The notes under the pieces: generated by a model
The model's database searches: none
The model's input: only the letters and a program-made list of their open reading frames with translations
What the model was told of the DNA's origin: nothing
From: Nelumbo lutea
Lineage: Eukaryota; Streptophyta; Magnoliopsida; Proteales; Nelumbonaceae
Length of the DNA stretch: 64,000 nt
Assembly: GCA_022828595.1 (NCBI GenBank)
Contig: JAKGHH010000005.1
Span: 27,044,193-27,108,192 of the forward strand
Reading direction: 5' to 3'
Program-made: the position numbers and the translations under genes
Part shown: positions 11,352-21,555 of the stretch, piece after piece
Position numbering within the stretch: position 1 is the stretch's first letter
Layout of the letters: each line of letters begins with the position of its first letter

Positions 11352-11782
11352 AATTGTCTATGACTTTTGTTTTGTAGAAATTTGCCTTTGACTCTATGAC
11401 TCATTTTTTGGGTAGAAAATTGTGTATGACTCTATGTCTATAATCTATGTCTTTTTTTGAAAGAAAATTGTCTGTCTCTTTTTTTGAAAGAAAATTGCCT
11501 ATGATATGATTCTAACTCTATGTGATTGTTCATTGTATTACATTAATGGCTTGTAGCTTTCTTTAAGTCATGAACTTAATGTTGATTGGTCATTGGTGAT
11601 TATTTAAGAGCATGATTATTTCAGATTTTTGTAGTTATTTAATTTAATTGAAGTTTAGGAATATGTTTTTTAAATATACCTTCAATTTTTTTCTTTTTTT
11701 TTTTTTGACTTTTCAAAAAATTGTGTGCCTTGCCTCAAAAAGGCACGCGCCTCGCCTTGCGCCTTTCGCTTGTAAAACACTG

Positions 11783-12365
11783 ATTTGACCCAGGCCCAAA
11801 AATGCACTATAAGAAACAAATAGTGCTGGCATGGCAACAATCCCAAGACAAGAACAAACACTTCAAGCATTAATGAAGAAGATTGTACACAGGAATATCC
11901 CTGGTTGACCATCGATGGACCTTGGATATATTGGTCTCCTTAATCAGGGTGAGAGAATTGTACATAGGAATATCCTTCGTCTTTTGGGGGGTTGGCCCTA
12001 TTATATACTCATATACATGTATACCCTGTTATTTTCCTTCAAAAAGCATCCTAAGAGAGTATACAATGGGTTCAAATCCTCTAACTAAATGTTCTAAATT
12101 CATATTGTTGAAGTGACTTTCTATGTAAGGAACATAGCCCTACATCAGCACTTGAAACATTCATAAATCTGGCTTGTTGGAAGTTCCAGATATAATTTGA
12201 TATATTCAGGCTCATTGTCACAGGACCAGTTTGAATGGGATCAGCATAACTAAACAAACTTCCTCTACAATATTAACCAATGCAACATAATGGTACCTGT
12301 ATAACTGACCCCTTGTTAGTCTCAATGTATATAGATAAATAAATAGGTATGTAATAAACAACACA
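11783..12365. other. Intron sequence, no gene seen
   Basis: This is flank between hAT-1 (starting with its 8-bp target duplication) and the exon at 12408. I recognise no element or exon here. Confidence 0.5.
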
Positions 12366-12403
12366 TATAGATAGATAGATAGATAGATGGATAGAGAGAG
12401 AGA
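12366..12403. repeat. (GATA)n-(GA)n microsatellite at a splice donor
   Basis: About five GATA units followed by GA units end four bases before the exon-intron boundary at 12408/12407. In the gene's sense this gives a TC-rich then TATC-rich tract just after the splice donor GTAAT. Confidence 0.9.
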
Positions 12404-12407
12404 TTAC

Positions 12408-12483
12408 CTCAGGATGTTGAGTATCAATGGCATCCAGCACTTCTCTCAAAACCTCAAGAGCAGCACTAGCCTTTTGAATAATA
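12408..12483 (-). CDS. TOL: TOL coding exon 6 (start of GAT domain)
   Basis: Acceptor GGTTACAG precedes 12483 and donor GTAATC follows 12408. The first base completes a Ser codon split with exon 5 (AG|T), then 25 codons read IIQKASAALEVLREVLDAID and TQHPE, the first helix of GAT. The exon ends in phase 0. The next GAT exon is not found in 1-12407. Confidence 0.93.
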
Positions 12484-13035
12484 CTGTAACCGAATAAATA
12501 TAGTGTAAGGACAGATAGAAGACCTCACATGCATCCATTTTAGGAAGTTCCTTGAGTATTTATTATATTAAGCATAACCCTAGAATAGGCAACATGTGTA
12601 ATAGCCACTAATTTACAAGTCAAATAGAAAATAAAAAATAGCATAGATATCTTCATACTTTGTTTTAAACAAAATTTTCTATCTACGCAGTTTGGTTTTG
12701 CTCTGTTTCCTTCAAAGAATGGAATTGTAAGAAAGCCATTCTCCCATTGTTCAAAATGGATTGAGCTTAGGTACCCAAGCAAGATATTTCAAACTCTTCT
12801 ATACATGAATAAATGATTATTGCAGTAATGATCCTAAGTGGTAAAACGCATAGCATATACAACAGGTGATGTTTACTCATAATGGTGACCTTTTTCCTCT
12901 CTACAAGTCCTTCCAACCTACATAGTCTTTGATATGGTCCAAGGCTATTGTGGTTTGCTAAGGATTTCTGTCAATACACCTTAAACAAACTGAAGCATAC
13001 TTTTGAGGGTCTAGGAATAATCAACTAGAGCTTTG
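12484..13035. other. Native intron sequence, no element seen
   Basis: This is a unique-looking AT-rich intron stretch upstream of exon 6 in the gene's sense. The open frame 12540-12782 (minus) matches nothing recognised. Confidence 0.5.
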
Positions 13036-13102
13036 TGTACCTTACAGAAATGAGTAGAGATAGAGAAGAAAGGAGAAGAAAGGAAGAAGAAGAGAGAACA
13101 AT

Positions 13103-13949
13103 GAAAGTATTTTCTCTGAGAAGATGTAGTCAGCCTTTTTAGATCCAATGTCCTGTGGTAACAGAAAAAAAAGGGCAAAATTCTAATGGAGGGTAACAAG
13201 AGCAGCTGTAGTTTGGACCATCTGGGAAGAAAGAAATCAAAGGATTTTCTCTGAGAAGAGAAGATCTAAGGAGGAAGTAATTGAAACTATAAAAATCAGA
13301 TCTGCACACTGGGTAAAAATGGAAGGAGGTGGCACAAATGGAATCACATAAAGAATGGACCAAGGTGGATTGGAAACCACCAGGGCCAAATAAATTGAAG
13401 CTGAACTCTGATAGTAGCTCCTTTGGGAACCTAGGGAGGGATGGAATAGGGGGAGTTTTCAGAAATCATCTTGGAGAGATTGTGGCGTTATTCTCAAGGC
13501 CCACTGGGTATAGAGACACGGTTCAGGCAGAGACAATGGCACTGTTGCAAGGTTTGAAATTAGCAGTGCATTTAGAAGCTAGAGAATTGGAAGTGGATGG
13601 GGACTCACTGTTGGTCATCTCTTGGGCTAAGCAAGTGAGCTCAGCACCATGGAAGTACAGATTTGCATTCAGGGAGATTGAGCTACTGGCTACGAAATTT
13701 TTCTCTACATTTGGGTGGACCAAAAAGACAGCAAATGGACTGGCAAACACTCTAGCAAAACAGGGAGTTGATAGGCCTTCTCTATTTTAGGCAAAACTGT
13801 AGCTGAATGTGTTAAAATAGAGGGTCAATGATCTTTGTATTCTGGGACCTTTCTATACTTTATTACGCTGGAAAATACTTGTAATCTGTTTTTAAATTAA
13901 TAAAATTATCTTTCACTGATCAAAAAAAAAAAAAAGAAAAAAAAAAACA
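13103..13949 (+). mobile_element. LINE 3' end with RNase H, inserted in Copia-3 LTR
   Basis: This 5'-truncated LINE starts in the region after reverse transcriptase (reading AAVVWTIWEERNQRIFSEK, about 13199-13255). It continues through an RNase H domain, a 3' UTR with AATAAAA (13900-13906) and a poly-A run beginning at 13922. AGAGAGAAC occurs on both sides, a probable short target duplication. Confidence 0.8.
13329..13790 (+). CDS. LINE RNase H domain, 153-codon open frame
   Basis: The motifs of the type found at the C-terminus of plant L1-type ORF2 are visible: KLNSDSSSFGNLGRDGIGG (first Asp), QAETMALLQGL (Glu), LEVDGDSLLVI (Asp) and ANTLAKQG. The last motif normally has an Asp (compare FADGLAKQG at about 24041-24064), and here it is Asn. 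The frame is open, but it is the tail of a much longer ORF2 and has no promoter of its own. Upstream codons in another frame carry the WEERN motif, so a frameshift separates the two. A stand-alone function is unlikely. Confidence 0.8.
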   Translation: MAQMESHKEWTKVDWKPPGPNKLKLNSDSSSFGNLGRDGIGGVFRNHLGEIVALFSRPTGYRDTVQAETMALLQGLKLAVHLEARELEVDGDSLLVISWAKQVSSAPWKYRFAFREIELLATKFFSTFGWTKKTANGLANTLAKQGVDRPSLF

Positions 13950-14110
13950 AAGAGAGAACCAAAAGAGTTAATAGAGAGTAATAGCCTTTCTATTGGCCCA
14001 CACTTAACATTGTTATTTAACTCTTAAATAAGGAAGAATTACATCACCACCATTGTTTGGTAATAATACGAAAAATACACATAACAGTGGACAATCTAAA
14101 GCTTTCTACA

Positions 14111-14595
14111 CTAATCAATGGTGGATCATGGATGTCAATCATGCCCAACTTGCTCAAAATAGCATCTAATTCTTTCTTAATCAAATTCTCAGTTAAAAAT
14201 AAGATAATTGATCCTCAATCTTGACATATAGCACGTAGATTCCTTTCATGTTAACCTTCTCTCTTAGAAAATGTCTATCAACCTGCACAAGTATTTTGTA
14301 TAACCATGCTGAACAGGATTGTGAGCATACTAATTGCAGCCTTGTTCTCATAATATAGTCTCATGGGCTCTTGGGAAACAATACCAGGCTCCCCCAATTA
14401 TAACTCCACCCACATGAATTTAGATATGCAATTAGTTATGGACCTGAATCCAGCTTTTCTATTAGATCTTCCCACCAAATTTTGTTTTAAAATTCTGTCA
14501 CCAGATTTCCCGCTAATAAGATGCAATAACCAGAAGTAGTGTTGGTCATCAACAGTCTTTGGACCGACTTTGGACCTATCCAATGAGCATTAGTA
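14111..14595 (-). pseudogene. Copia-3 RNase H remnant
   Basis: Degenerate minus-strand readings match the Copia RNase H C-terminus: a version of the DNQAAI motif near 14310-14335 and DRHFLREK near 14265. Stops occur in every frame. hAT-2 interrupts it at 14603. Confidence 0.6.
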
Positions 14596-15054
14596 TATGA
14601 GTCTAGAGGTGTAAATCGGGCCCGGCCCGACTTTGGACCGGCACGACATGACGGCACACGGGCCATGCCAGGCCTGGCACGATGGGTCGTGCCATGCTGG
14701 GCCTAGGGTTTGAAGTTCACGGGCCGGCACGGCATGGCCCAGCCCGGCTCGCAAGCCGTGCTCGGACCATCCGAGAACTAGCCGTTGGGTACCCCCCCCA
14801 ACAGCTAGTTTCAGCTTTTTCATATGGGGCGTTTTTATGTATTTTTTTTATAAATGTCGGGTATTTATGTATTTTGGTTATGGAGGGAGAAAAAATGACA
14901 CAAATGCCCCTCCAACAACTATATAACAACTAGTTTAGGGGAGCATTTTGGGTAAAGTTATAAATAACTTTACAATGACCAAAATACCCCTCCCAACAAC
15001 CAAAAAACAACTAATTTTTAGGGTATTTTGGGCAATTGAATTATTTTCAATTCC

Positions 15055-15063
15055 TATAAATAG
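15055..15063 (+). promoter_or_regulatory. TATA box of the hAT-2 gene
   Basis: TATAAATAG is a textbook plant TATA box, about 300 bp upstream of the ATG at 15360. A CT-rich leader (15085-15120) and a possible short leader intron (from GGTAAATCC at about 15312 to TTTTTTAG at 15347) follow. Confidence 0.6.
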
Positions 15064-15359
15064 CCCATCACACCAATTCAACAATTCTCTTAATCTCTTC
15101 TCTCTCTCTAATACATTCTCTGCGATATGAGTTAACTCTGATTGGCTGATTGGTTGATTCTCCAATTCTCAACTTTATTGAAGTTTCAACAATAAGAAGG
15201 CTTGCTCAACCAGCTCAAGTATCTCAAGTTAGCAATTTGGGAGGCTTGGACTCTTGGAGTTGAAAGGCTTTAACCGTTGAAATCAAGTTGGGATTATGAA
15301 CCGGTAGTCCGGGTAAATCCAATTAAATTAATTTTTACTTTTTTAGAATTTAAAAAAGA

Positions 15360-15744
15360 ATGGTTGGCTCTTCCCGAAACCAATTCCCCAACATGTTCAC
15401 TGTCGACGATATTCAGTCGCATCATGATAGCGTTAGCACTGGCATGGATGTTATTAATATTGATGGAACTTTCACCCTTGGTACTAATACTAGGGGAAAG
15501 AAAAAGAGGGCCTCTAAGTTGAGTAGCCCGGTTTGGAAAATATAAAGTAGAGGATGTTGAGGGGAAGGGAAAAAGAGCAATTTGCCAAAAATGTAGGAAA
15601 GACTTTAGCTATTGTGGCAAGGGTGGTACTGACCATTTGAGCAGACATTTGCTCACACATAAGAAAGAAGAAGAAGAAGAAGAAGAAGAAGAAGAAGAAG
15701 AAGGGAGAGAAACAACACAAACACAATGTAATTTTATGTTTTAA
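15360..15744 (+). pseudogene. BED-type zinc finger, hAT transposase N-terminus
   Basis: The ATG at 15360 opens 61 codons (MVGSSRNQFPNMF to SSPVWKI) that stop at 15543. A +1 change within the run of A after TGG shifts into the frame that encodes the finger: AICQKCRKDF, then GGTDHLSRHLLTH, giving the C-X2-C and H-X5-H ligands of a BED finger. A (GAA)12 tract then encodes poly-Glu, with a stop at 15742-15744. BED fingers bind the ends of hAT elements. Without the frameshift this would be a DNA-binding-only protein of about 128 residues with no catalytic part. Confidence 0.8.
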
Positions 15745-16292
15745 TTTTATTTAATTTATTTGTTATTTTTTTAACAATGTAATTTTGTATTTTCAATTTG
15801 TAACTATATTGTATTTTTTATATTTTATTAATTTATTCTATTTTCATATTTCATTCATCCAAGTATCCAACCATTGTATGCTTTGTAATTTGAATCATTC
15901 AAATTTAAATGAAATAAAATTCCTATTTTTCTGCCAGTTTGTTATTCCATCATTCAAGCAAGTGTTTTTTTCATTTATGTGTAAGGTTTCTCGTTTCTCA
16001 TTTCTTAATTTTTCAAATAGTTCCCAAAGCTCAAAGGAAAGTTAAACATTTTAGTTTTACACTTTTACTTAGAAAAGAAATCAAAATTTTCAAAAAAAAA
16101 AACAAAAAAAGTCAAAACACCAGTCTAGCCCGATTCGGCCCATGCCCATGGCCCGCCCTATGGCCCAGCCTGACACGACCCCAGCCCACGGCACGGGCCT
16201 GCACGGGCTTGGGCTGTGGGCCGTGCCAGGCCGGTCCCCAAACTTTTCACCTAGGAGGGCAGCACGGCCCACTTTACACCTCTATATGAGTC

Positions 16293-17360
16293 TTAAGCTA
16301 CAAGTGTCAATGATTATGTAAAAGTAATCCCCTACTAGGTGAGGTCTTCGAGTAACAAAAAATACTTTCAACCACTTTCATGTGAAGAGTACAAGGTAAA
16401 TGCATATATTAACTCCACAAGTCTTCGATACGTTCCCTTATTTTCTAAGTTCCAACAATTCACCATCACCATAATTGAGATGAAGATTGGGAATGATTGT
16501 GTATCTAAAGGCTTAGCACCCAATTTTCTAATTTCTTCAAGAAGATCAAGAATATATTTTCTTTGTGGCTCTTCAACCTTGCAACCTCAATACCTAGAAA
16601 ATACTTGAGATCCCCCAAACCTTTGATCTTAAAGTCTGGTGCTAAGGACTTCAGCTACTAAATTTCTTCATAGTGATCACTTGTCATAACTATCATCAAC
16701 AAACACAATTAAGGATAAAGTAAGGCCTCCCTCATCTACACCAAAAAGAGTGATCAACATGTCTTTGACTATACCCATATCTCTTAACTGTTATGCTGAA
16801 TAGGCCAAACTAAGCTCTTGGTGATTGCTTCAACTGCAAACCTTCCCAAAAGTCACCTTAACACCTATGGTGGAAGCATATATACCTCTTCCTTCAAGTC
16901 ACCATGTAATTCTTCACATCTAATTGGTATAATGACCAAAATTTATTAGCAACTACAGCCACTAAAGAGTTCATTTTAGCTACAGGGGCAAACATCTCAT
17001 TGTAACCAATGCTATATGTCCGTGTGTAACCATCAGCTACAAGCTTAGCTTTATATCTATCCATAGAATCATCAAATTTATACTTTACTGTAAAATCCCG
17101 TCTACACTCCACTGGTTCCTTCCCTTCTAGTAGATCTACAAACTACCAAGCTTCATTATTAATGAGAGCCTCTATCTCACTGCCCATGACAGCTTTTCAC
17201 CATGGTTTAGACAAGGCTTTCGAGACATTTTTAGGTATAGGAATGGAATAAATGGCAGCAAGAAAGACTTGTAGGATGAGGACAAATGTGTAGGAAACAA
17301 AGTTGGAGATAGGTTTTAAAGTACACCACCTAGCTCCTTTCCTTTGAGAATAGGTAAATC
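16293..17360 (-). pseudogene. Copia-3 reverse transcriptase, N-terminal part
   Basis: The frame 16894-17112 reads FTVKYKFDDSMDRYKAKLV, then GYTRTYSIGYNEMFAPVAK and YQLDVKN, the RVT_2 start. Further out-of-frame pieces continue to 16300. Left of the Copia-2 insertion the linker reads LPILKGKE (about 17357-17334). Stops and frameshifts are frequent. Confidence 0.8.
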
Positions 17361-17715
17361 TGTAGTGAGAATGGGCTGAATGGGCCTTAGTGTTCTTTAT
17401 TTCTTTTAAGTAGTATTTAAAAGTTATGTTTCTTAGTTATGGGCCTTATGGGCCTTCTTTTATTTTCTTTAATCATTTCTTTAGTGCTGGCCACCCCATT
17501 AAGGGCATCCAAGTAACTGTACTCAGACTTAGAATTATTAATAAAAGTGATGAAAAGGGGCTAGAGAGAGATGTTTGAATTCTTCTTTTCTCTCTTCCCT
17601 TCTTTTCTTCTTCCACAACCTATTGCTGAAACTTCTTTCTTCTTCTTTCTTCTTCTTTCTCTTTCTCTATTTTTCTCTTTTCTTGCATTATCTGAATTAC
17701 TATAGGTGTAATTTT
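17361..17715 (+). repeat. Copia-2 5' LTR
   Basis: It starts TGTAGTGAGAATGGG and ends near TGTAATTTTCA, just before the primer-binding site. It contains a duplicated TTATGGGCC unit and CTTCTTT repeats absent from the 3' copy. Confidence 0.85.
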
Positions 17716-17720
17716 CAACT

Positions 17721-17738
17721 TGGTATCAAAGCGGGTTC
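17721..17738 (+). other. Copia-2 primer-binding site
   Basis: TGGTATCAAAGCGGGTTC closely resembles the initiator-Met tRNA complement used by Copia elements (usual form TGGTATCAGAGC). Confidence 0.85.
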
Positions 17739-18184
17739 TCACTTTCAACTTTTTTATCCTTTCTTTGCCCATACATAGTGTGTATGAAGAACTGATCGGT
17801 TGATCAATCAGCTACTTATGCAGCCCAATTAGGAAGGTTTTTGGAGAGTTTTGTGGAGGTTTTCATCCTCAGTTGAAGCCCAGGGCAGGTACTTGGAGAT
17901 TTTTCCCAAAAACCCTAGATAACTGGAGAAACCTTGTTACAGGTTACAGGTCGTAGAGATGATTTGAACCAGGCGCTTGGGGATCAGAGGTAAGCATAAG
18001 CCTTTTCATTTTTATTAGGGGCGGTTTTGGTTGGATTGAATTCTAGAACCTCTGGAAGGGGCGGTTGAAGTTTCTCTCTTTCTCTCCATCTCGCATGACC
18101 CTGTGAAACCCTAATTTTGGGGGTTGAAAGGTTGTTCTTTGCTTAGAACAATAAATCTAGCCTAGTAAAGCCCCAATTTGATTT

Positions 18185-19030
18185 TTGTTTGCATCCGTTT
18201 ACTCAATGGAGAAAACTAGAGAAAAGACCAAATATTCCACAGATTCCGGCTTCCAAGTTTGGACATGGGAGGTCAGTGGAGAATCTTTTTGGAGTTGTGA
18301 CTACTATGAAGCTAGATGGGACCAATTATTTAGCTTGGTCTCAATCTATTTAGATACATGTGTATAGTAGAGGAAAATGGGGTTGTATTACCAGAAGCAA
18401 GAAGAAACCGGAGGAGGATGATCCTACCTATGAAAGGTGGATGCAGGAAAACTATACAGTAGTGGGTTGGTTAGTGAATTCTATGCAACCACACATTAGT
18501 CAGCATTACCTGTGGATGGAAACTACAAATGAAGTGTGGGATAGTGTCACAAAGACCTATTCCCAAAAGCTTAATGTTGCTCGAGCATACAAATTAAAGC
18601 ATGATGTGAATAATCTTAGATAGGGGAGAAGCCCTTGGCAGTCTACTTCTCTATGCTGAAATCTCTTTGGCAAGAGATTGATCTGATGGAGACTGTTTTT
18701 TGGGGTTGCACAAAGGATGCAGAAACATATAGGAGGTTGGTGGAGAGAAATCGGGTCTTTGAGTTCCTCACCGAACCCAACTTGGAGTATGATATTCTGA
18801 GGCAAAATGTTTTAGCAAAGGATGAGGTGACTTTGTCTTAGGCATATGCTATGGTGAGTAGTGAGGAGAGTAGAAGACAAGTTCAGTCTGTTGAGCCGCA
18901 AGCTGATCACTATGCTAATGTTGGGATGAAGCCGAAGGTTAGCACTAGGAAGAAAGATGTTATCTGTAAATACTGTAAGTAGTCTAAACACACCAAAGAC
19001 ACATGTTGGAAGCTGCATCCAGAGCTTGTT
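18185..19030 (+). pseudogene. Copia-2 gag
   Basis: Start candidate ATG at 18207. The core gag motif TTMKLDGTNYLAWSQSI (about 18300-18350) is in another frame. WMQENYTVVGWLVNSMQPH is at 18440-18495 and the later helices run to about 18840. The zinc knuckle at about 18962-19016 reads C-KY-C-K, stop, SKHTKDTC, keeping C-X2-C-X4-H-X4-C spacing. Several frameshifts and stops interrupt it. Confidence 0.85.
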
Positions 19031-19179
19031 CCTGCCAGATTCAAGAAAAAAAATGGTAGAAAAAGGGTTGAAACTAGAAAAAGGTGGAAATGCAAATGTA
19101 GCCACCTCTTCACAAGGTGAACAAGGACAGGGTGGAGAAAAGCCGGTGGGAGAAAGGCTTGTAGCCACTAGGTACTTAT

Positions 19180-20130
19180 GAAACCCCTTGGATAATTGAT
19201 TATGGTGCTTCTGACCATATGACCAGTATTTCACAGTTATTCACCTCTTACCTACTTTTTTCTAGCCGGGACAAGATATCCCTTGTAAATGGCTCCCAAG
19301 CCCCCTATCACAGGAAAGGAAGAGATTAAGACCTCTAATGCCTTGACCTTATCATCTATTCTTCATGTACCTAAACTTAATACCAATTTTCTTTCAGTTA
19401 GCAATTTGACTAAATCCCTGAATTGCAGTGTGATCTTTTTTCCTTCATATTGTGTTTTCCAGGACATAGAATCTTAAAAGGTGATTGGGAGTGGCCATGA
19501 GGCGAATAGGATCTATTTGTTAGGCATGCCTGAGCAGAGCCAAGTACAACCTAAGAGAACTGCATTTGTTTCAAAGTCCACTAGTCGTATTATGTTATAT
19601 CATAGTCATTTGGGTCATTTGACCTTTTCTCCATTAAGTTAGTTGTTTCTAGAGTGATTTAAAGGAATTAGCCTATCGAGTCTTCATTGTGAGTCTTGTG
19701 AGTTCTCAAAGCATTGTAAGAGCACTTATCCTTCAACCAATAAAAGATCAACTATTTCGTTTAATATTGTTCACTCTGATGTGTGGGGGCCTTACCATTT
19801 ACCATGTATGGGTGGGTATAAATATTTCATCATGTTCATTGATGATTTTTCACGATATACTTGGTCTTATGTGCTCTCAGGCTAAAGTGCCTAAACTTGT
19901 GCAACAGTTCCATGAACACATACTCAGTTTAATACCCACATCGAAATATTCCGATCAAACAATGCTAAGGAATATTTTGAGGACCTTACCTCCTATCTTG
20001 AGAAGGTTGGGGTTATTCATCAGAGTTCGTGTGCCCGCATTCCACAACAAAATGGAGTAGTGGAGAGGAAAAGCAGACACATTGTGGAAGTTACAAGGAG
20101 CATTATTTTTGCTACCCATGTTCTTGTGAA
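19180..20130 (+). pseudogene. Copia-2 protease and integrase
   Basis: The protease reads WIIDYGASDHM (about 19189-19221), where Tyr replaces the Ser of the DSG motif. The GAG-pre-integrase motif SSILHVPKLNTNFLSVSNL follows at about 19341-19405, then the zinc site (HLGHL, CESCEFSKHC), first Asp HSDVWG (about 19770) and NGVVERKSRH with the Glu (about 20052). The second Asp is Asn (RSNNAKEYFE, about 19955). Frameshifts and stops are scattered. Confidence 0.85.
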
Positions 20131-21027
20131 GTTTTAGGGTAATGAAGTTTTAATAGCTACCTACTTTATTAACTACATGCCTTCTTGAGTCTTGGGGTTA
20201 AAATCTCCTTTTGGAGTCCTATTTCCTGATGTTGAGATTTTCTATTCCTCTATGGGTCTTTGGTTGCACTTGTGATGTCCACATTCCCAGATCCAAATGA
20301 CACAAGTTTGACCCCAAGGTTCAAAAGTGTATCTTCCTTTGTTATGCCTCCACATAGAAAGGGTGTTGTTGTTTTGATCCCATTAGTGGCACCCGGTTTG
20401 TTTCCATGGATGTCACCTTTGCAGAGTTAGTTCCTTTTTATAGCCATCCTTCTGAAGGGGAGAGATCTCTCGAGTTGTTTTCTTCATCCATTCCTTTGCC
20501 AACTCCAATTGAGTCTTGTGTTGAGCCCTCCACAGTTAACCCCATTCCCATGGAGGGATCCTCTCCTTTGAGGTCTTCCACTCCCGCTCCTCCCCCTCCT
20601 ACTAGTCCTCCAGTTGTTTCCATTCATCCTATTCTCCAGAGGTGGTACTAGTGGCAAAGGCTAAGGCAAACACAGGTTGATCCCACACCTCCAGTTGAGT
20701 CTCAGGCGCTCCCAATTATTGAAGAGAGGGCATGTCCATCACCTCCTCCACCAGCACCCTCGTTTCCAGGCCTTGACCTACCTATTGCTTTGAGAAAAGG
20801 TAAGAGGAAATGTATAGCTCATTGTATTTCCAAACACCTTTCCTACAGCTTGTTGTCCCCATCCTACTATGCGTTTCTAGCCTCTATTTCCTCTTAATCC
20901 ATCCCAAAGTCTATTTCAGAAGCCTTAACCACACCAGATTGGAGGGATGCTATGAGTACTAAAATAGAAGCCTTTCATAAAAGCAATACCTGGGATATTG
21001 TTGACTTGAGCTAGGAAGGAACCTGTT

Positions 21028-21555
21028 GTGTGCAAGTGGGTTTTCACTATCAAGTATCGTGCAGATGGGTCAATTGAGAGGTTTAAGGCTCGGCTTGTTG
21101 CCAAGGGATATACCCAAGTATATGGGATAGATTACACTAAGACATTTTCTCCAATTGCTAAGATGATGAGCTATGATTGGCCTCTGTATCAATTTGATGT
21201 TAAGAATGCATTCCTGAATGGTGATCTCACTGAAGAGGTATATATGTTCGTTCCTCCTGGTATATATGGCAAGGAAATGCAAGGTAAGGTGTGTAGATTG
21301 AAGAAATCACTTTATGGCCTAAAACAATCTCCATGTGCTTGGTTTGACAGGTTTAGGACTGGCCTTGTTCAGTTCATCTACACTCAGACTCAATCAAATC
21401 ATACCCTTTTTGTTAAGAGAAAAGGCACTCTGGTGACATTTCTTATAGTTTATGTAGATGATATTGTGGTTATTGGCAGTGATACAGAAGAAGTTAGTGC
21501 TCTCAAGAAGTTTCTTAGTTCTGAATTTGAAATTAAAGATTTAAGGGAGTTGTAG
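21028..21555 (+). pseudogene. Copia-2 reverse transcriptase
   Basis: A 175-codon open stretch contains WVFTIKYRADGSIERFKAR, GIDYTKTFSPIAKM, FDVKNAFLNGDL, KSLYGLKQSP and the catalytic YVDDIVV. Between PIAKM and DWPLYQ the usual SVRVLISLAA-type segment of about 12-13 residues is missing without a frame change. A stop at 21553 (where GELKYFLGIE is expected) ends the frame. Confidence 0.88.

Larger units (their letters stand above)
1600..11782 (+). mobile_element. hAT-1: hAT DNA transposon with nested Copia
   Basis: The element begins CAGTGTTTTAAAAG and ends with CTTGTAAAACACTG, an inverted pair matching at 13 of 14 positions. It is flanked by a perfect 8-bp duplication, ATTTGACC, at 1592-1599 and 11783-11790, which is the hAT signature. 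The ends are rich in GCGCC/GGCGC-type subterminal motifs. Its transposase (8748-11284) belongs to the BED zinc finger/DUF659 type and is decayed. A 5.7-kb Copia element sits at 1799-7476; without it, hAT-1 would be about 4.5 kb. It lies in an intron of the TOL gene, antisense to it. A short derivative with the same ends is at 35603-36369. The ends and target duplication are read directly; the transposase-to-ends link is inferred from position. Confidence 0.92.
13036..14110 (-). repeat. Copia-3 3' LTR, split by a LINE
   Basis: The LTR begins in sense at 14110 (TGTAGAAAGC), just after the end of the RNase H-linked reading LGMIDIHDP. It runs to about 13950 and appears to resume at 13102-13036, ending ...GTAAGGTACA. 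The junctions share AGAGAGAAC, the likely LINE target duplication. There is no second LTR to compare, so the ends are inferred. Confidence 0.55.
14604..16284 (+). mobile_element. hAT-2: non-autonomous hAT with a BED-finger gene
   Basis: The ends TAGAGGTGTAAATCGGGCC and (inverted) TAGAGGTGTAAAGTGGGCC pair almost perfectly. The 8-bp duplication TATGAGTC flanks the element at 14596-14603 and 16285-16292. Both ends carry about 150 bp of GC-rich sequence packed with GGGCC/GGCAC-type motifs, in contrast to the AT-rich centre. Inside are a TATA box and the 5' part of an Ac/Tam3-like transposase gene (BED zinc finger only). The catalytic domain is absent. It sits in Copia-3. Confidence 0.93.

Noticed and set aside
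13329..13790. Intact 153-codon RNase H frame as a domesticated host gene
   Set aside because: It has the LINE 3' UTR and poly-A directly behind it, the WEERN motif of ORF2 in another frame before it, and one catalytic Asp is lost; it is the tail of a LINE.
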